From UBA1794 sp050946375 (GTDB taxonomy: Bacteria > Bacteroidota > Bacteroidia > Bacteroidales > Bacteroidaceae): 64,000 bases of DNA. Positions 17,263 to 25,092 of the stretch are shown in pieces (the stretch's first letter is position 1; the number at the start of each line of letters is the position of its first letter). The notes beneath the pieces were generated by a model. It saw only the letters and a list, made by a program, of their open reading frames with translations. It did not search any database and had not been told where the DNA came from. Both the position numbers and the translations under genes were made by a program. The stretch spans positions 25,005 to 89,004 of the forward strand of contig JBMNUT010000013.1 in assembly GCA_050946375.1 (NCBI GenBank), written 5' to 3'.

Positions 17263-19146
17263 ATGGAATCGCTGAAACACGAATGCGGAGTTGCTCTGAT
17301 ACGCCTGCTGAAACCGTTGGAGTATTATGAGCAAAAATACGGAACCTGGATGTATGGGCTGAACAAGCTCTACCTCTTGATGGAAAAACAGCACAACCGC
17401 GGCCAGGAAGGTGCGGGGTTGGCTTGCGTGAAAATGGAGGCAAATCCCGGAGAGGAATACATGTTCCGTGAACGGGCTTTGGGTTCTGGCGCCATTACGG
17501 AAATCTTTGGCAATGTGCAGAAGCACTTTTGCGATCTTTCGCCTGAGAAACTCCACGATGTGGAGTATGCCAAGCGATATCTGCCCTTTGCCGGGGAAGT
17601 ATATATGGGGCATTTGCGCTATTCTACTACGGGAAAGAGTGGGGTGCAGTATGTCCATCCATTTTTGCGCCGCAACAACTGGCGCGCGAAGAACCTCGCT
17701 TTGTGCGGGAACTTCAACATGACGAACGTTGATGAAATCTTTGCGCAAATAACGGCTACGGGTCAGCACCCGCGCCGATACGCCGATACGTATATCATGC
17801 TCGAACAGGTCGGACACCGCCTGGACCGTGAGGTAGAGCGCCTCTTCGTTCAGGCACAGGAGAAGGGCTATAAAGGCATGGAGGTGACGAATTTCATCGA
17901 AGACAACGTGGATATGGCCAATGTCCTGAAGACTTCTTCGAAAAACTGGGACGGTGGCTACGTAATCTGCGGCCTGACGGGCAGCGCGGAGTGCTTCGCT
18001 TTCCGCGACCCTTGGGGCATTCGCCCAGCCTTCCTCTACCACGACGACGAAGTGCTGGTGGTTGCGTCAGAACGGCCCGTGATTCAGACGGCTTTTGCGG
18101 TCGCTGCTGAAAAAGTGGAGGAGCTGGAGCCGGGACAGGCTGTCATCGTGAGCAAAGCGGGCAAGGTGCGCCTGAGCCGCATACTGCCTGCCAAGGAAAA
18201 GAAGGCCTGTTCTTTCGAGCGCATTTACTTTTCGCGCGGTAGCGACAAGGACATTTATCAGGAGCGCAAGGCCTTGGGACGCCAACTGGTGGACCCGATA
18301 CTGAAAGCCATAGGCGGAGACCTGGACAACACGGTGTTCTCTTTCATCCCGAATACGGCCGAAGTGGCTTACTACGGCATGCTGGACGGATTTGAGGACT
18401 ATCTCAACAAGAAGAAGCTGGAGGCTATCGAGCAGCTCGGGGCGAATCCCTCGCACGATGAGCTGCAGAAGATTCTTTCGCGCCGCGTCCGTTACGAGAA
18501 AGTGGCGATTAAAGACATAAAGTTGCGCACGTTCATCACCGAAGGCAATACGCGCAACGACCTGGCGGCTCACGTTTACGACATTACGTACGGGAGTATC
18601 CGCGCCGGGCAGGACAATCTGGTGGTAATCGACGACAGTATTGTACGCGGGACTACCCTGCAGCAGAGTATCATCAAGATATTAGACCGGTTGAACCCCA
18701 AGAAAATCGTCATAGTGAGCTCCTCGCCCCAGATACGCTATGCGGACTACTACGGAATCGACATGGCGCGGATGAGCGAGTTCATCGCTTTCAAGGCAGC
18801 CATCGAGCTGCTGAAGGAGCGGGACATGAAGAACGTAATCGAGCGCGTATACACCAAGTCGAAGGCGCAGCAGAACCTTCCGAAGGAGCAAATCGTGAAC
18901 TACGTGAAAGAGATATACCATCCTTTTACCGACGAGGAGATTTCCGCCAAGATGGTGGAGCTGCTGACCCCTCCGGGCATCAAGGCCAAGGTGGAAATAG
19001 TATTCCAGACTTTGGAAGGCCTGCATAAAGCCTGCCCCAACCATGCGGGCGACTGGTACTTCAGCGGCGATTATCCCACGCCGGGCGGTGCAAAGCAGGT
19101 GAACCAGGCTTTCATCGACTACATAGAAGAGCTCTATCAATTCTGA
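17263..19146 (+). CDS. purF: Amidophosphoribosyltransferase (PurF-type)
   Basis: This protein combines an N-terminal Ntn glutaminase domain and a C-terminal phosphoribosyltransferase domain. The likely nucleophile is C9 in 'MESLKHECGVALIRL', so removal of an 8-residue propeptide would be needed to free it. Other glutaminase motifs are 'KQHNRGQEGAGL' and 'GNFNMTNVDE'; the PRPP loop is 'VVIDDSIVRGTTLQQS'. At 627 residues it is longer than the usual 470-510 residue PurF; the extra length lies partly around 390-450 and in a C-terminal extension rich in conserved 'HAGDWYFSGDYPTPGG'. This long form is common in Bacteroidales. It sits between glmS and carAB, so the cluster gathers glutamine amidotransferases. 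Confidence 0.9.
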   Translation: MESLKHECGVALIRLLKPLEYYEQKYGTWMYGLNKLYLLMEKQHNRGQEGAGLACVKMEANPGEEYMFRERALGSGAITEIFGNVQKHFCDLSPEKLHDVEYAKRYLPFAGEVYMGHLRYSTTGKSGVQYVHPFLRRNNWRAKNLALCGNFNMTNVDEIFAQITATGQHPRRYADTYIMLEQVGHRLDREVERLFVQAQEKGYKGMEVTNFIEDNVDMANVLKTSSKNWDGGYVICGLTGSAECFAFRDPWGIRPAFLYHDDEVLVVASERPVIQTAFAVAAEKVEELEPGQAVIVSKAGKVRLSRILPAKEKKACSFERIYFSRGSDKDIYQERKALGRQLVDPILKAIGGDLDNTVFSFIPNTAEVAYYGMLDGFEDYLNKKKLEAIEQLGANPSHDELQKILSRRVRYEKVAIKDIKLRTFITEGNTRNDLAAHVYDITYGSIRAGQDNLVVIDDSIVRGTTLQQSIIKILDRLNPKKIVIVSSSPQIRYADYYGIDMARMSEFIAFKAAIELLKERDMKNVIERVYTKSKAQQNLPKEQIVNYVKEIYHPFTDEEISAKMVELLTPPGIKAKVEIVFQTLEGLHKACPNHAGDWYFSGDYPTPGGAKQVNQAFIDYIEELYQF

Positions 19147-19152
19147 TTCCCT

Positions 19153-19240
19153 GCCACTTTTGGAAAAAAGTACCGCATCGGATGAGAAAAAGTGCTGCGG
19201 CAAATCAGAAAAAGTGCCGCAGCAGTTACGATAAAGTGAA
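19153..19240. repeat. 22-bp period tandem array (locus E)
   Basis: Four units of exactly 22 bases start at 19153, 19175, 19197 and 19219, only 6 bases after the purF stop. Three share GAAAAAGTGC or a close variant at the same phase. The array fills most of the purF-carA gap. Confidence 0.8.
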
Positions 19241-19285
19241 ATAAGATTTTGAATTGAATAACTACACGATAACGAGTAAGATCTA

Positions 19286-20362
19286 ATGCAACAAGAGAAG
19301 AGTGTTACCTTGATTCTGGATGATGGAAGCCGTTTCCAGGGAAAATCCTTTGGGTATGATAAAGCCGTGGCAGGCGAAGTCGTATTTAACACTGCCATGA
19401 TGGGTTATCCGGAGAGCCTGACCGACCCGTCGTATGAGGGGCAAATCATGGTTCTGACCTATCCTCTGGTCGGAAACTACGGCGTTCCCTCGCGCGAGAA
19501 GGCGGAAAACGGACTTTCGCGCTTCATGGAAAGCGACCGAATCCATCCGGAGGCTATTGTGGTGAGCGACTATTCGTATGAATACAGCCATTGGAACGCC
19601 CGGAACAGCCTGGCCGAGTGGCTGATTGAAGAGAAAGTCGTCGGAGTGACCGGTATCGACACCCGGGCTTTGACCAAGCTGCTGCGTGAAAAGGGCTCGA
19701 TGAAAGGAAAAATCATACCGGAGGACAGCGAAGACATCCCCTTCTATGACCCCAATCTGGAGAACCAAGTCGAGAAAGTAAGCTGCAAGGAAGTCATAAC
19801 CTACGGAGAAGGCCGGGAAAAGAAAGTGGTCCTCATCGACTGCGGAGTAAAGGATAACATAATCCGTTGCTTGCTGAACCGTGGAGTGACCGTAATCCGC
19901 GTGCCTTGGGACTACGACTTTACGCAGATGGACTACGACGGACTGTTCATCTCCAACGGCCCGGGCGACCCGAACATGTGCGAAATCACCGTTTCCCACA
20001 TACAGAAAGCCCTGCAAGGCACGAAGCCCATCTGCGGCATCTGCATGGGAAACCAGTTGCTGGCAAAGGCCGGCGGCGCAAAGATCTTCAAGTTGAAGTA
20101 CGGACACCGCAGCCATAACCAGCCCGTGCGGCAGATTGGCACGAACCGCTGCTTCATAACGACCCAAAACCACGGCTTTGCAGTGGACAACAGTACGCTG
20201 GCTGCCGACTGGGAGCCGTTCTTCATCAACATGAACGACGGGACGAACGAGGGAATCCGCCACCGGACGAAGCCTTTCTTCTCGGCCCAATTCCACCCCG
20301 AGGCCTGCAGTGGGCCGGTAGATACGGAGTTTTTGTTTGACGACTTCGTGAAACTGCTTTGA
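19286..20362 (+). CDS. carA: Carbamoyl-phosphate synthase small chain
   Basis: CarA is the glutaminase subunit of carbamoyl-phosphate synthase, supplying ammonia to CarB for pyrimidine and arginine synthesis. The 358-residue protein has an N-terminal CPSase small-chain domain ('TLILDDGSRFQGKSFGYD') and a class I amidotransferase domain with the nucleophile elbow 'ICGICMGNQLLAKAGG' and the catalytic His/Glu in 'AQFHPEACSGP'. It is followed 40 bases later by carB in the same direction. The upstream gap holds repeat locus E, and I could not find a clear -7 box there, so read-through from purF is possible. Confidence 0.96.
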   Translation: MQQEKSVTLILDDGSRFQGKSFGYDKAVAGEVVFNTAMMGYPESLTDPSYEGQIMVLTYPLVGNYGVPSREKAENGLSRFMESDRIHPEAIVVSDYSYEYSHWNARNSLAEWLIEEKVVGVTGIDTRALTKLLREKGSMKGKIIPEDSEDIPFYDPNLENQVEKVSCKEVITYGEGREKKVVLIDCGVKDNIIRCLLNRGVTVIRVPWDYDFTQMDYDGLFISNGPGDPNMCEITVSHIQKALQGTKPICGICMGNQLLAKAGGAKIFKLKYGHRSHNQPVRQIGTNRCFITTQNHGFAVDNSTLAADWEPFFINMNDGTNEGIRHRTKPFFSAQFHPEACSGPVDTEFLFDDFVKLL

Positions 20363-20402
20363 TCGCTTTATAAATTTCAGCAAAAACAAAAGGATTCAGA
20401 TT

Positions 20403-23400
20403 ATGAAAGAAGAGATAAAGAAAGCCCTCATATTAGGCTCTGGTGCGTTGAAGATAGGCGAAGCCGGAGAATTCGACTATTCCGGTTCCCAGGCGCTGAA
20501 AGCCCTCAAGGAAGAAGGCATCGAGACGGTACTGATAAATCCCAATATTGCTACGGTACAGACCTCGGAAGGCGTGGCCGACCGCATCTATTTCTTGCCC
20601 GTAACCCCCTTCTTCGTAGAAAAGGTGATAGAGAAAGAGCGTCCCGAGGGCATCTTGCTGGCCTTCGGCGGGCAGACAGCCTTGAACTGCGGCGTGGCTC
20701 TCTACAAAAACGGCATCCTCGAAAAGTACGGAGTGAAAGTACTTGGTACGCCGGTGCAGGCGATTATCGACACGGAAGACCGCGAAAACTTCATCAAGAA
20801 GCTGGACGAAATCAACGTGAAGACCATCAAAAGCGAAGCCGTGGAGACGATTGCCGACGCCAAGCGTGCCGCTGCCGAATTGGGCTATCCCGTGATTATC
20901 CGTGCGGCTTATGCCTTGGGCGGCTTGGGCTCCGGCTTCTGCGACAATGAAGAGGAACTGACCCGTCTGGCCGAAAAGGCTTTCTCCTTTTCGCCCCAGG
21001 TGTTGGTGGAAAAGAGCCTGAAAGGCTGGAAAGAAATCGAGTACGAAGTAGTACGCGACTCCTACGATAACTGCATCACGGTCTGCAACATGGAGAATTT
21101 CGACCCGCTGGGTATACACACCGGCGAGAGCATCGTAATCGCTCCCTCGCAGACTCTGACCAATAGCGAATACCATAAACTGCGCGCGCTCTCCATCAAA
21201 ATCATCCGTCACATAGGAATTGTCGGCGAGTGCAACGTGCAATACGCCTTCGACCCCCAGAGCGAAGACTACCGGGTGATTGAGGTTAATGCCCGTTTGA
21301 GCCGTTCTTCTGCGCTGGCATCCAAGGCAACGGGTTATCCGCTTGCCTTCGTTGCCGCAAAGTTGGGCCTGGGCTACGGACTTTTCGAGCTGAAAAATTC
21401 AGTAACCAAGACCACAAGTGCGTTTTTCGAGCCTGCTTTGGACTATGTCGTCTGCAAAATTCCCCGTTGGGACTTGGGAAAATTCCACGGCGTAGACCGT
21501 GAGTTGGGTTCCAGCATGAAGTCTGTGGGCGAAGTGATGGCTATCGGCCGTACTTTCGAAGAGGTCATCCAGAAAGGATTGCGCATGATTGGCCAGGGAA
21601 TGCATGGCTTCGTGGAAAATAAGGACCTCAAGATTCAGGATCAGGACATCGACGCTGCCCTGAAAGCGCCTACGGATAAGCGTATTTTCGTCATCGCAAA
21701 AGCGCTGAACAAGGGCTATTCCATCGACCGGATACACGAGTTGACCAAAATCGACAAGTGGTTCCTCCAGAAACTGATGAACATCTACCGCACTTCCTGC
21801 GAGCTCGAAAAATATTCCTGCCTGGAAACCATGCCGCCGGCCTTGTTGCGTAAGGCCAAAGTGCAGGGCTTCTCCGATTTCCAGATAGCGCGCGCCATCT
21901 GGAAGGGCGACACGGACCACATCGAGCAGCATATCCTGACGGTGCGCGACTGGCGTAAAACGCTGGGAATTGTGCCGGTTGTGAAACAAATCGACACGCT
22001 TGCCGCCGAATATCCCGCCCAAACCAACTATTTGTACCTGACTTATGGCGGAATCACCAACGATGTTCATTATTTGGGCGACCACCGCTCCATCGTAGTG
22101 CTGGGCTCGGGTGCATACCGCATTGGCAGTTCGGTAGAATTCGACTGGTGTGGCGTGCAGGCGCTGAACACCATTCGTAAAGAAGGCTGGCGCAGCGTGA
22201 TGATTAACTATAACCCGGAAACCGTTTCCACGGACTATGACATGTGCGACCGCCTGTATTTTGACGAATTGACCTTCGAGCGTGTCATGGACATCCTCGA
22301 CTTGGAGAATCCGCACGGAGTGATTCTCTCCACGGGCGGGCAGATTCCGAACAATCTGGCCATGCGTCTGGACGAACAGAACGTGCACATTCTGGGAACT
22401 TCGGCAAAGAGTATCGACAATGCGGAAGACCGCGAGAAATTTTCTGCCATGCTCGACCGCATTAAGGTCGACCAACCGCGCTGGCGGGAGCTCACCAATA
22501 TGGAAGACATCAATGAGTTTATTTCCGAAGTCGGCTTCCCCGTGCTGGTTCGCCCGTCGTATGTACTCTCCGGTGCAGCCATGAACGTCTGCTCCAACGA
22601 AGACGAATTGGAACGCTTCCTGCAGTTGGCGGCCAATGTGTCGAAGAAACACCCCGTAGTGGTAAGCCAATTCATCGAGCATGCCAAGGAAGTCGAGATG
22701 GATGCCGTAGCCAAGGATGGCGAAATCATAGCATACGCAATCAGTGAGCACATTGAGTTTGCCGGCGTTCACTCGGGCGACGCTACGATACAGTTCCCGC
22801 CGCAGAAACTTTACGTCGAGACAGTGCGCCGCATCAAGCGCATCAGCCGCGAGATTGCGCGTGAACTTAAGATTTCAGGCCCCTTCAATATTCAGTATCT
22901 GGCTCGTGAGAACGACATAAAAGTGATTGAGTGTAACCTCCGTGCTTCCCGCAGTTTCCCGTTTGTGAGCAAGGTCTTGAAGATAAACCTCATAGAGCTG
23001 GCTACGAAAATCATGCTGGGACTCCCAGTAAGCCGGCCCGACAAGAACCTTTTCGACCTGGATTACGTCGGAATCAAGGCCTCCCAGTTCTCATTCAACC
23101 GCCTGCAGAAGGCCGACCCGGTGCTGGGAGTCGACATGTCCTCTACGGGCGAAGTCGGTTGCATCGACTCCGATACGTCCAGTGCGATACTCAAAGCCAT
23201 GCTTTCCGTAGGCCTTAGCATCCCGAAGAAGAACATTCTTCTCTCGACCGGCGCAACGAAGCAGAAAGCCGACATGCTGCCTGCTGCCAAACTCCTGGCC
23301 GACCACGGATATACCCTCTATGCCACCGGCGGAACCTACAAGAACCTGCAGGAGAACGGTATCCCCTGTCAGCTGGTTTACTGGCCCAGTGAGGAGAAAA

Positions 23401-23627
23401 AGCCCCAGGCACTCGACATGCTCCATGCGCACGAAATCGACATGGTGGTCAACATTCCGAAGAATCTGACGGTAGGCGAACTGAGCAACGGCTACAAAAT
23501 ACGCCGTGCCGCCATCGACCTGAACATTCCTCTGCTGACGAACTCCCGTTTGGCCAGTGCGTTTATCAAGGCATTCTGCACGATTGATATCAACCAGTTG
23601 CCCATCAAGTGCTGGGAAGAGTATTAA
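20403..23627 (+). CDS. carB: Carbamoyl-phosphate synthase large chain
   Basis: CarB is the synthetase subunit; at 1074 residues it has the family length. Two homologous ATP-grasp synthetase halves are visible: the first begins 'LILGSGALKIGEAGEFDYSG' and the second 'VVLGSGAYRIGSSVEFDWCG'. Matching ATP-site phrases are 'IRAAYALGGLGSGF' and 'VRPSYVLSGAAMNV'. The C-terminal MGS-like allosteric domain begins near 'ILLSTGATKQKADMLPAAKL'. The gene ends before a strong terminator and forms an operon with carA. Confidence 0.97.
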   Translation: MKEEIKKALILGSGALKIGEAGEFDYSGSQALKALKEEGIETVLINPNIATVQTSEGVADRIYFLPVTPFFVEKVIEKERPEGILLAFGGQTALNCGVALYKNGILEKYGVKVLGTPVQAIIDTEDRENFIKKLDEINVKTIKSEAVETIADAKRAAAELGYPVIIRAAYALGGLGSGFCDNEEELTRLAEKAFSFSPQVLVEKSLKGWKEIEYEVVRDSYDNCITVCNMENFDPLGIHTGESIVIAPSQTLTNSEYHKLRALSIKIIRHIGIVGECNVQYAFDPQSEDYRVIEVNARLSRSSALASKATGYPLAFVAAKLGLGYGLFELKNSVTKTTSAFFEPALDYVVCKIPRWDLGKFHGVDRELGSSMKSVGEVMAIGRTFEEVIQKGLRMIGQGMHGFVENKDLKIQDQDIDAALKAPTDKRIFVIAKALNKGYSIDRIHELTKIDKWFLQKLMNIYRTSCELEKYSCLETMPPALLRKAKVQGFSDFQIARAIWKGDTDHIEQHILTVRDWRKTLGIVPVVKQIDTLAAEYPAQTNYLYLTYGGITNDVHYLGDHRSIVVLGSGAYRIGSSVEFDWCGVQALNTIRKEGWRSVMINYNPETVSTDYDMCDRLYFDELTFERVMDILDLENPHGVILSTGGQIPNNLAMRLDEQNVHILGTSAKSIDNAEDREKFSAMLDRIKVDQPRWRELTNMEDINEFISEVGFPVLVRPSYVLSGAAMNVCSNEDELERFLQLAANVSKKHPVVVSQFIEHAKEVEMDAVAKDGEIIAYAISEHIEFAGVHSGDATIQFPPQKLYVETVRRIKRISREIARELKISGPFNIQYLARENDIKVIECNLRASRSFPFVSKVLKINLIELATKIMLGLPVSRPDKNLFDLDYVGIKASQFSFNRLQKADPVLGVDMSSTGEVGCIDSDTSSAILKAMLSVGLSIPKKNILLSTGATKQKADMLPAAKLLADHGYTLYATGGTYKNLQENGIPCQLVYWPSEEKKPQALDMLHAHEIDMVVNIPKNLTVGELSNGYKIRRAAIDLNIPLLTNSRLASAFIKAFCTIDINQLPIKCWEEY

Positions 23628-23678
23628 GAAATAGCCGGAAACGCATCGCCCGGCCCCTTTGAGGGCTGTGCCGATAAT

Positions 23679-23721
23679 AAAAATCCACCGCTTCAGTCTG
23701 AGCTGAGGCGGTGGATTTTTT
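23679..23721 (+). terminator. Intrinsic terminator after carB
   Basis: The arms AAATCCACCGC and GCGGTGGATTT pair, with an inner TTCAG/CTGA stem, and are followed by a run of Ts. The A-rich opposite flank suggests it may also work for the convergent SIMPL gene. Confidence 0.85.
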
Positions 23722-23758
23722 GTAGGCCGGTGCCGCGCGGGGCAGGGCAGGCCGTGGG

Positions 23759-24463
23759 TCAGTCTTCCAGATAGTAGTCCAGTCCGGTCACGACGCGCAC
23801 CTTCTTTATATAAGGAGTATTGGGGTCGCGGTCGGTAATCTCAAACTGTCCCTGGCGCGCGGACTTGATTTTTCCTAACTTGCTCTCGGAGTCTGCCGCA
23901 AATTTCTGGGCGGCTTCGCGGGCGTTCTTAGTGGCTTGTTCAATCATCTGCGGCTTGATTTTGTTCAAGTCCGTATATTCATAGGTCACGTTGTAGCGGT
24001 AGTCGCCACCCGTCAGGGCGATTCCCTGCTGAAGCAGTGAGCCTTGCTCGCTGATGAGTTTGCGGATTTTGTCGACCTGCGAGGAAGTTACGGTGATGAC
24101 CGACGTCACATTGTAGCGATAGGGCGATTCGTTGTTGGAGTAGCGCTCGGCCGCCATGTCGATGATGTCCGGCGCGCCTACCGAAATCTCCTCGTCTTTC
24201 AGCCCGTTCTGCTTCAGAAATTTGATGACCGTTGCATTCTTGGCCGTAATCCGTTTGTAGAGTTCCGGGAGGTCGTTGCCCAAGTCTTTCAATACGAGTG
24301 GCCACGTCACCTTGTTGGCCGTCACTTCCTGCTCGGCCAGCCCGCGGACGGAGACAATGCGGTCGCGCTCTTTCAGATTAACCACGGCACTACGCAGCAA
24401 GAAGCCCATCAATACCAAACCTGCCGCCAGTATGGCTGCTTCTTTCATCCAGTTTTTCGTCAT
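23759..24463 (-). CDS. SIMPL domain-containing protein (DUF541), membrane-anchored
   Basis: This 234-residue protein has an N-terminal membrane anchor ('AAILAAGLVLMGFLLRSAVV') and a SIMPL domain on the outside of the inner membrane. The domain signature begins 'IVSVRGLAEQEVTANKVTW'; further typical phrases are 'LKQNGLKDEEISVGAP' and 'DYRYNVTYEYTDLNKIKP'. SIMPL proteins are widespread periplasmic or secreted proteins with poorly defined function. It is a monocistronic minus-strand gene convergent with carB, with its own promoter at 24510-24517. Confidence 0.85.
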   Translation of the reverse strand: MTKNWMKEAAILAAGLVLMGFLLRSAVVNLKERDRIVSVRGLAEQEVTANKVTWPLVLKDLGNDLPELYKRITAKNATVIKFLKQNGLKDEEISVGAPDIIDMAAERYSNNESPYRYNVTSVITVTSSQVDKIRKLISEQGSLLQQGIALTGGDYRYNVTYEYTDLNKIKPQMIEQATKNAREAAQKFAADSESKLGKIKSARQGQFEITDRDPNTPYIKKVRVVTGLDYYLED

Positions 24464-24509
24464 AGTTGTGATAAGTTTTTTAGGGTAGAGTACTACCGGT
24501 TGATTACGC

Positions 24510-24517
24510 CAAAGGTA
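24510..24517 (-). promoter_or_regulatory. SIMPL gene promoter -7 box
   Basis: The reverse complement reads TACCTTTG, matching TAnnTTTG, 47 bases upstream of the ATG. No clear -33 element was found. Confidence 0.55.
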
Positions 24518-24610
24518 GGCATAAATCGCAGTCCGTCTTCGTTTCCTTCTGTTTTTCTTGTATTATTAGACACTTTTGGGCTTCTTTTGCACAGTAGGCG
24601 CAGGCGCATG

Positions 24611-24638
24611 AAAAAAGGCGGTACCCACTGGCACCGCC
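24611..24638 (-). terminator. Intrinsic terminator of the small RNA unit
   Basis: Read on the minus strand: GGCGGTGCC, loop AGTG, GGTACCGCC, then six Ts. The stem has 9 pairs, one of them G-U. Confidence 0.85.
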
Positions 24639-24701
24639 TCGCTTACCTAACTAACTAAACATAACCTGATAACAACCTATGAAACGGTACTACCCGTCTT
24701 C

Positions 24702-24806
24702 TTACCTAATGCCTTGATTCACATCAAAGATATAGCCATTTGTTGTTGATTGAGCTGCATTCCAAAACCCAGAATGCATCCCTTTCACAAGGGAGTCAAT
24801 CTTCAT
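24702..24806 (-). CDS. Possible 34-residue small protein inside the small RNA unit
   Basis: An ATG at 24806 opens a 34-codon frame beginning 'MKIDSLVKGMHSGFW' and ending 'DVNQGIR' before TAA. It starts within about 10 bases of the expected transcript start. The frame overlaps all the strong stems, so the RNA fold may be the true function. No database comparison was possible; treat it as a guess. Confidence 0.25.
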   Translation of the reverse strand: MKIDSLVKGMHSGFWNAAQSTTNGYIFDVNQGIR

Positions 24807-24820
24807 TTTTGGAATCAAGG

Positions 24821-24828
24821 CAAATATA
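24821..24828 (-). promoter_or_regulatory. Promoter -7 box of the small RNA unit
   Basis: The minus-strand TATATTTG is a perfect TAnnTTTG match. Transcription is expected to begin a few bases downstream, inside the 5' arm of the outermost stem. Confidence 0.65.
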
Positions 24829-24951
24829 ATTCAGATTTGTGAAGTTGTTCTCGGAAATACGGTATTATAGCGGTGTGAAATCGGTAATTCTGTTCAAAAG
24901 TTCCCTAAATACGGATATTTAAACCTCTTTTCGCTGATAATTCTACTCCGC

Positions 24952-25039
24952 TACGCCCTTTTTTGAAAGTGCCGGCACTTTTTTTCGATTCCGCAGACAC
25001 TTTTTCCGATTTGTTCTGCATCTTTTTCTGAAAAGTAAC
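24952..25039. repeat. 22-bp period tandem array (locus F)
   Basis: Four 22-base units start at 24952, 24974, 24996 and 25018; the last three begin GGCACTTTTT, GACACTTTTT and GCATCTTTTT. The array ends one base before the -7 box of the downstream regulator gene, so it occupies the -33 region and upstream sequence of that promoter. Confidence 0.8.
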
Positions 25040-25040
25040 C

Positions 25041-25048
25041 TATATTTG
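25041..25048 (+). promoter_or_regulatory. Promoter -7 box of the hybrid two-component gene
   Basis: TATATTTG lies 44 bases upstream of the ATG. The upstream promoter region is made of repeat locus F. Confidence 0.6.
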
Positions 25049-25092
25049 TAGACAAAGGAGTCCGACTTTTCCTCCTTTTATATAACGGGAAA

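Larger units (their letters stand above)
24605..24820 (-). ncRNA. Candidate structured small RNA (about 210 nt)
   Basis: A minus-strand transcription unit independent of the neighbouring genes. A TATATTTG box (24821-24828) starts it and a hairpin with a six-U tract (24611-24638) ends it. Nested complementary segments suggest a branched fold: 24712-24720 with 24812-24820 (9 bases), then 24748-24753 with 24796-24801, enclosing two hairpins, 24757-24762/24772-24777 and 24779-24784/24789-24794 (4-base loop). A further small hairpin, ACGG/CCGT, lies near 24683-24696. I do not recognise the family. A 6S-like or other housekeeping RNA is possible, and a 34-codon reading frame lies within it, so a small mRNA is the alternative. 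Confidence 0.6.
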
